From Ruminococcaceae bacterium UBA1772 (GTDB lineage: Bacteria > Bacillota > Clostridia > Oscillospirales > Acutalibacteraceae), in assembly GCA_002314645.1 (NCBI GenBank), contig DCGS01000066.1, positions 11,296 through 18,669 on the forward strand: a stretch of 7,374 bases of DNA, in the 5' to 3' direction. Positions within the stretch are counted from its first letter, which is position 1, and each line of letters begins with the position of its first letter. The translations under genes and the position numbers were made by a program. Shown here in pieces: positions 5,888 through 7,374 of the stretch. A model generated the notes under the pieces. The model saw only the letters and a program-made list of their open reading frames with translations. It did not search any database and was not told the DNA's origin.

Positions 5888-6985
5888 ATGCGAATGAGAA
5901 AAAAGAAACATCTTGAATCTAGAACAGAAAACTGTGGCGAATACCTTATGTCCTTCACTACTGAGGACAAAAACTTCAACACAGCTGTTCTAAACAAAGA
6001 TTACATAGATTTCAAAGAGCTTTTTGGAAACGACAATCCTGTTTATCTTGAAATAGGCTGCGGCAAGGGTCAGTTTGCCTGTGAAATGGCAAAGCTTCAT
6101 CCAAACTGGAACTTCCTTGCAGTTGAGAAGGTTCAAAACGTCATTGTTGCAGCAGCCGAAAAGGCAAGAAACGATGAACTTCCAAACGTTAGATTTGTCA
6201 AATGCGGGGCAGAATACCTGCCTTGCTTTATTCCAGACAAATCTATTGCTGGAATTTATTTAAACTTTTCTTGCCCATATCCTAAGAATGCATATAAAAG
6301 TCACAGACTTACAAACGAGCGTTTCCTTAAAATATACAACGAGCTTTTAATGGACAATGCAATCATCTGCCAAAAGACAGACAACATGCATTTCTTTGAA
6401 TACTCACTTGAAGAATTCTCAAGGTGTGGCTGGAGAGTTGAAAACATTTCTCTTGACCTTCACAACTCAGACATTGAAGAAAATGTTGTAACAGAATATG
6501 AACACAGATTTTCAAGTCAGGGCTTCCCTATCTACAGACTGGAAGCAAAAAAGCCTAAGGAAAACATTTTAGTTAGCCAGTGTCTTCTTGGCATTAAATG
6601 CAAATATGACGGCGGGGCAAACTCTCTTGAAGGACGTGAAGTTCTTGAAAAGAACTACAACTTAATTCCTGTTTGTCCAGAATGCCTTGGCGGTCTTCCT
6701 ATTCCTCGCGTTCCAGCAGAAATTGTTGACGGTCGTGTTATTAACAAGAACGGCGAAGACGTAACCGAAAACTTTGAACGCGGAGCAGAAAGTGCTCTCA
6801 TGCTTGCAAAAACCTTCGGTTGCAAAAAGGCAATTCTCAAGTCAAACAGTCCTTCCTGCGGATACGGTCAAGTATATGACGGCACCTTTTCTCATAAAAA
6901 GAAAGAAGGAAACGGAATTACAGCAGACCTACTTGAGAGAAATGGCATTATGATATATAATGAGAAGCAGATTGGAGGAATATAA
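5888..6985 (+). CDS. trmB: Fusion of TrmB (tRNA m7G46 methyltransferase) with a DUF523/TudS desulfidase-like domain
   Basis: The 365-residue protein has two domains. Residues 1-221 are a TrmB-type SAM-dependent methyltransferase, whose family makes m7G at tRNA position 46: MRMRKKKHLE start, SAM motif EIGCGKGQF (55-63), acidic E80, KTD at 163-165 and TEYE at 202-205. Residues 226-365 are a complete DUF523 domain: LVSQCLLG (228-235), CKYDGG (238-243), PVCPECLGGLP (261-271), PAEI (276-279), SPSCGYG (321-327). DUF523 includes TudS, a [4Fe-4S] desulfidase acting on thiouracil and 4-thio-UMP; C232, C263 and C324 are the likely cluster ligands. The two halves are read in one frame with no stop between them. 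The usual NFSDPWPKKRH motif reads NFSCPYPKNAY here (126-136), losing the conserved Asp, Trp and His. An AAGAGG site (5873-5878) supports the ATG. Methyltransferase activity is therefore uncertain, and the substrate of the fused enzyme is unknown. Confidence 0.92.
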   Translation: MRMRKKKHLESRTENCGEYLMSFTTEDKNFNTAVLNKDYIDFKELFGNDNPVYLEIGCGKGQFACEMAKLHPNWNFLAVEKVQNVIVAAAEKARNDELPNVRFVKCGAEYLPCFIPDKSIAGIYLNFSCPYPKNAYKSHRLTNERFLKIYNELLMDNAIICQKTDNMHFFEYSLEEFSRCGWRVENISLDLHNSDIEENVVTEYEHRFSSQGFPIYRLEAKKPKENILVSQCLLGIKCKYDGGANSLEGREVLEKNYNLIPVCPECLGGLPIPRVPAEIVDGRVINKNGEDVTENFERGAESALMLAKTFGCKKAILKSNSPSCGYGQVYDGTFSHKKKEGNGITADLLERNGIMIYNEKQIGGI

Positions 6986-7327
6986 ATGAGCTTTGCAGTA
7001 CCAATCATTGTATTCGTATTATTCTTCATTGCAATTATTGCATTTCAAGTTCTTGCATTTAGAACAGAACGACTTCTTTTCTGGATTCTCTCTTTCGTAT
7101 TTGGAGGACTTGGCGGACTCTTCTCACTCCTTACAACATCCTACTACGTAGCTGTTATGGAACGCTTGGAGTCAGAGGTTGCTCAAATGGTAGGAGACGC
7201 CGCAGACCAGCTTAAGTCCGTTCAATTCTTTAGTGTTATTTGCATAGGAATTACAATGTTCTTCTTTGCAACAATCATTGCAACAGGACTTATGCTTTTA
7301 GTAAAGAAGCTTTTAAACAACAGATAA
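6986..7327 (+). CDS. Small membrane protein of unknown function, three predicted membrane segments
   Basis: I do not recognise a family for this 113-residue protein. Hydrophobic stretches at about residues 4-24, 30-52 and 79-107 suggest three membrane passes. The region between the second and third (58-78) is hydrophilic and acidic, and the C-terminus is basic (VKKLLNNR). There is a glycine-rich turn, GGLGG, at 40-44. No catalytic motif is visible. The ATG follows directly on the stop of the trmB fusion with no spacing, and its GGAGG site (6974-6978, spacer 7) is embedded in the last codons of that gene, so the two are almost surely co-transcribed and translationally coupled. A perfect terminator follows, making this a two-gene operon. 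Real coding status is supported by its ribosome binding site, gap-free placement and amino acid composition. Function cannot be inferred from the sequence. Confidence 0.88.
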   Translation: MSFAVPIIVFVLFFIAIIAFQVLAFRTERLLFWILSFVFGGLGGLFSLLTTSYYVAVMERLESEVAQMVGDAADQLKSVQFFSVICIGITMFFFATIIATGLMLLVKKLLNNR

Positions 7328-7369
7328 AGAAAAGACCTGAGGAATTCCTCAGGTCTTATTTTTTATCTG
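7321..7369 (+). terminator. Rho-independent terminator of the trmB operon
   Basis: AAGACCTGAGGAA (7332-7344) and TTCCTCAGGTCTT (7345-7357) form a perfect 26-bp inverted repeat, in practice an 11-bp stem with an AATT loop, followed by ATTTTTTA. Flanking CAGATAA (7321-7327) also pairs with TTATCTG (7363-7369). A T-rich run on the other strand too suggests it may work in both directions. Confidence 0.9.
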
Positions 7370-7374
7370 TTTTA

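Overview
The window looks like chromosomal core sequence from a low-GC, Gram-positive Clostridia-type bacterium, probably an Oscillospiraceae/Ruminococcaceae-like anaerobe. The evidence is the A/T-rich intergenic DNA, strong AAGGAGG-type ribosome binding sites, SigA-like promoters, TTG starts, the linkage rplS - lepB - rbgA - rnhB - yraN, and a TrmB fused to a DUF523/TudS domain. The taxonomic call is inference from gene content. No mobile element, CRISPR array, tRNA or rRNA gene was seen.

Layout. Positions 1-992 (minus) hold the first 330 codons of threonine synthase, with its own promoter just upstream. Positions 1084-2971 (minus) are a tight three-gene operon, rbgA (50S assembly GTPase), rnhB (RNase HII) and yraN (UPF0102 nuclease-fold protein), with gaps of 8 bp and then a 4-bp ATGA overlap. 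Positions 3048-4040 (plus) hold a lone ATP-grasp gene of the sugar-transfer-associated type, facing the other way. Positions 4044-5170 (minus) hold two overlapping type I signal peptidase genes. Positions 5280-5621 (minus) hold rplS (ribosomal protein L19), preceded by a structured leader of about 124 nt that resembles the known L19 autoregulatory leader. From a divergent promoter, 5888-7327 (plus) hold the trmB-tudS fusion and an immediately following small membrane protein gene, closed by a perfect-palindrome terminator at the window edge.

How the genes fit together. Most of the window is translation and housekeeping: L19 and the RbgA GTPase both belong to the large ribosomal subunit, TrmB modifies tRNA, RNase HII removes RNA from DNA, and the signal peptidases process exported proteins. 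In many Firmicutes rplS, lepB, rbgA (ylqF), rnhB and yraN lie together in one orientation. Here the cluster is split by the opposing ATP-grasp gene, and no terminator is visible between the second lepB and rbgA, so transcription of lepB could run antisense through the ATP-grasp gene into rbgA (a non-contiguous operon layout).

The most unusual items are the TrmB-DUF523 fusion, whose methyltransferase half has lost the usual DPW motif and nearby basic residues; the possible loop-loop contact in the L19 leader; and the ATP-grasp insertion. No clearly new multi-gene system was found.
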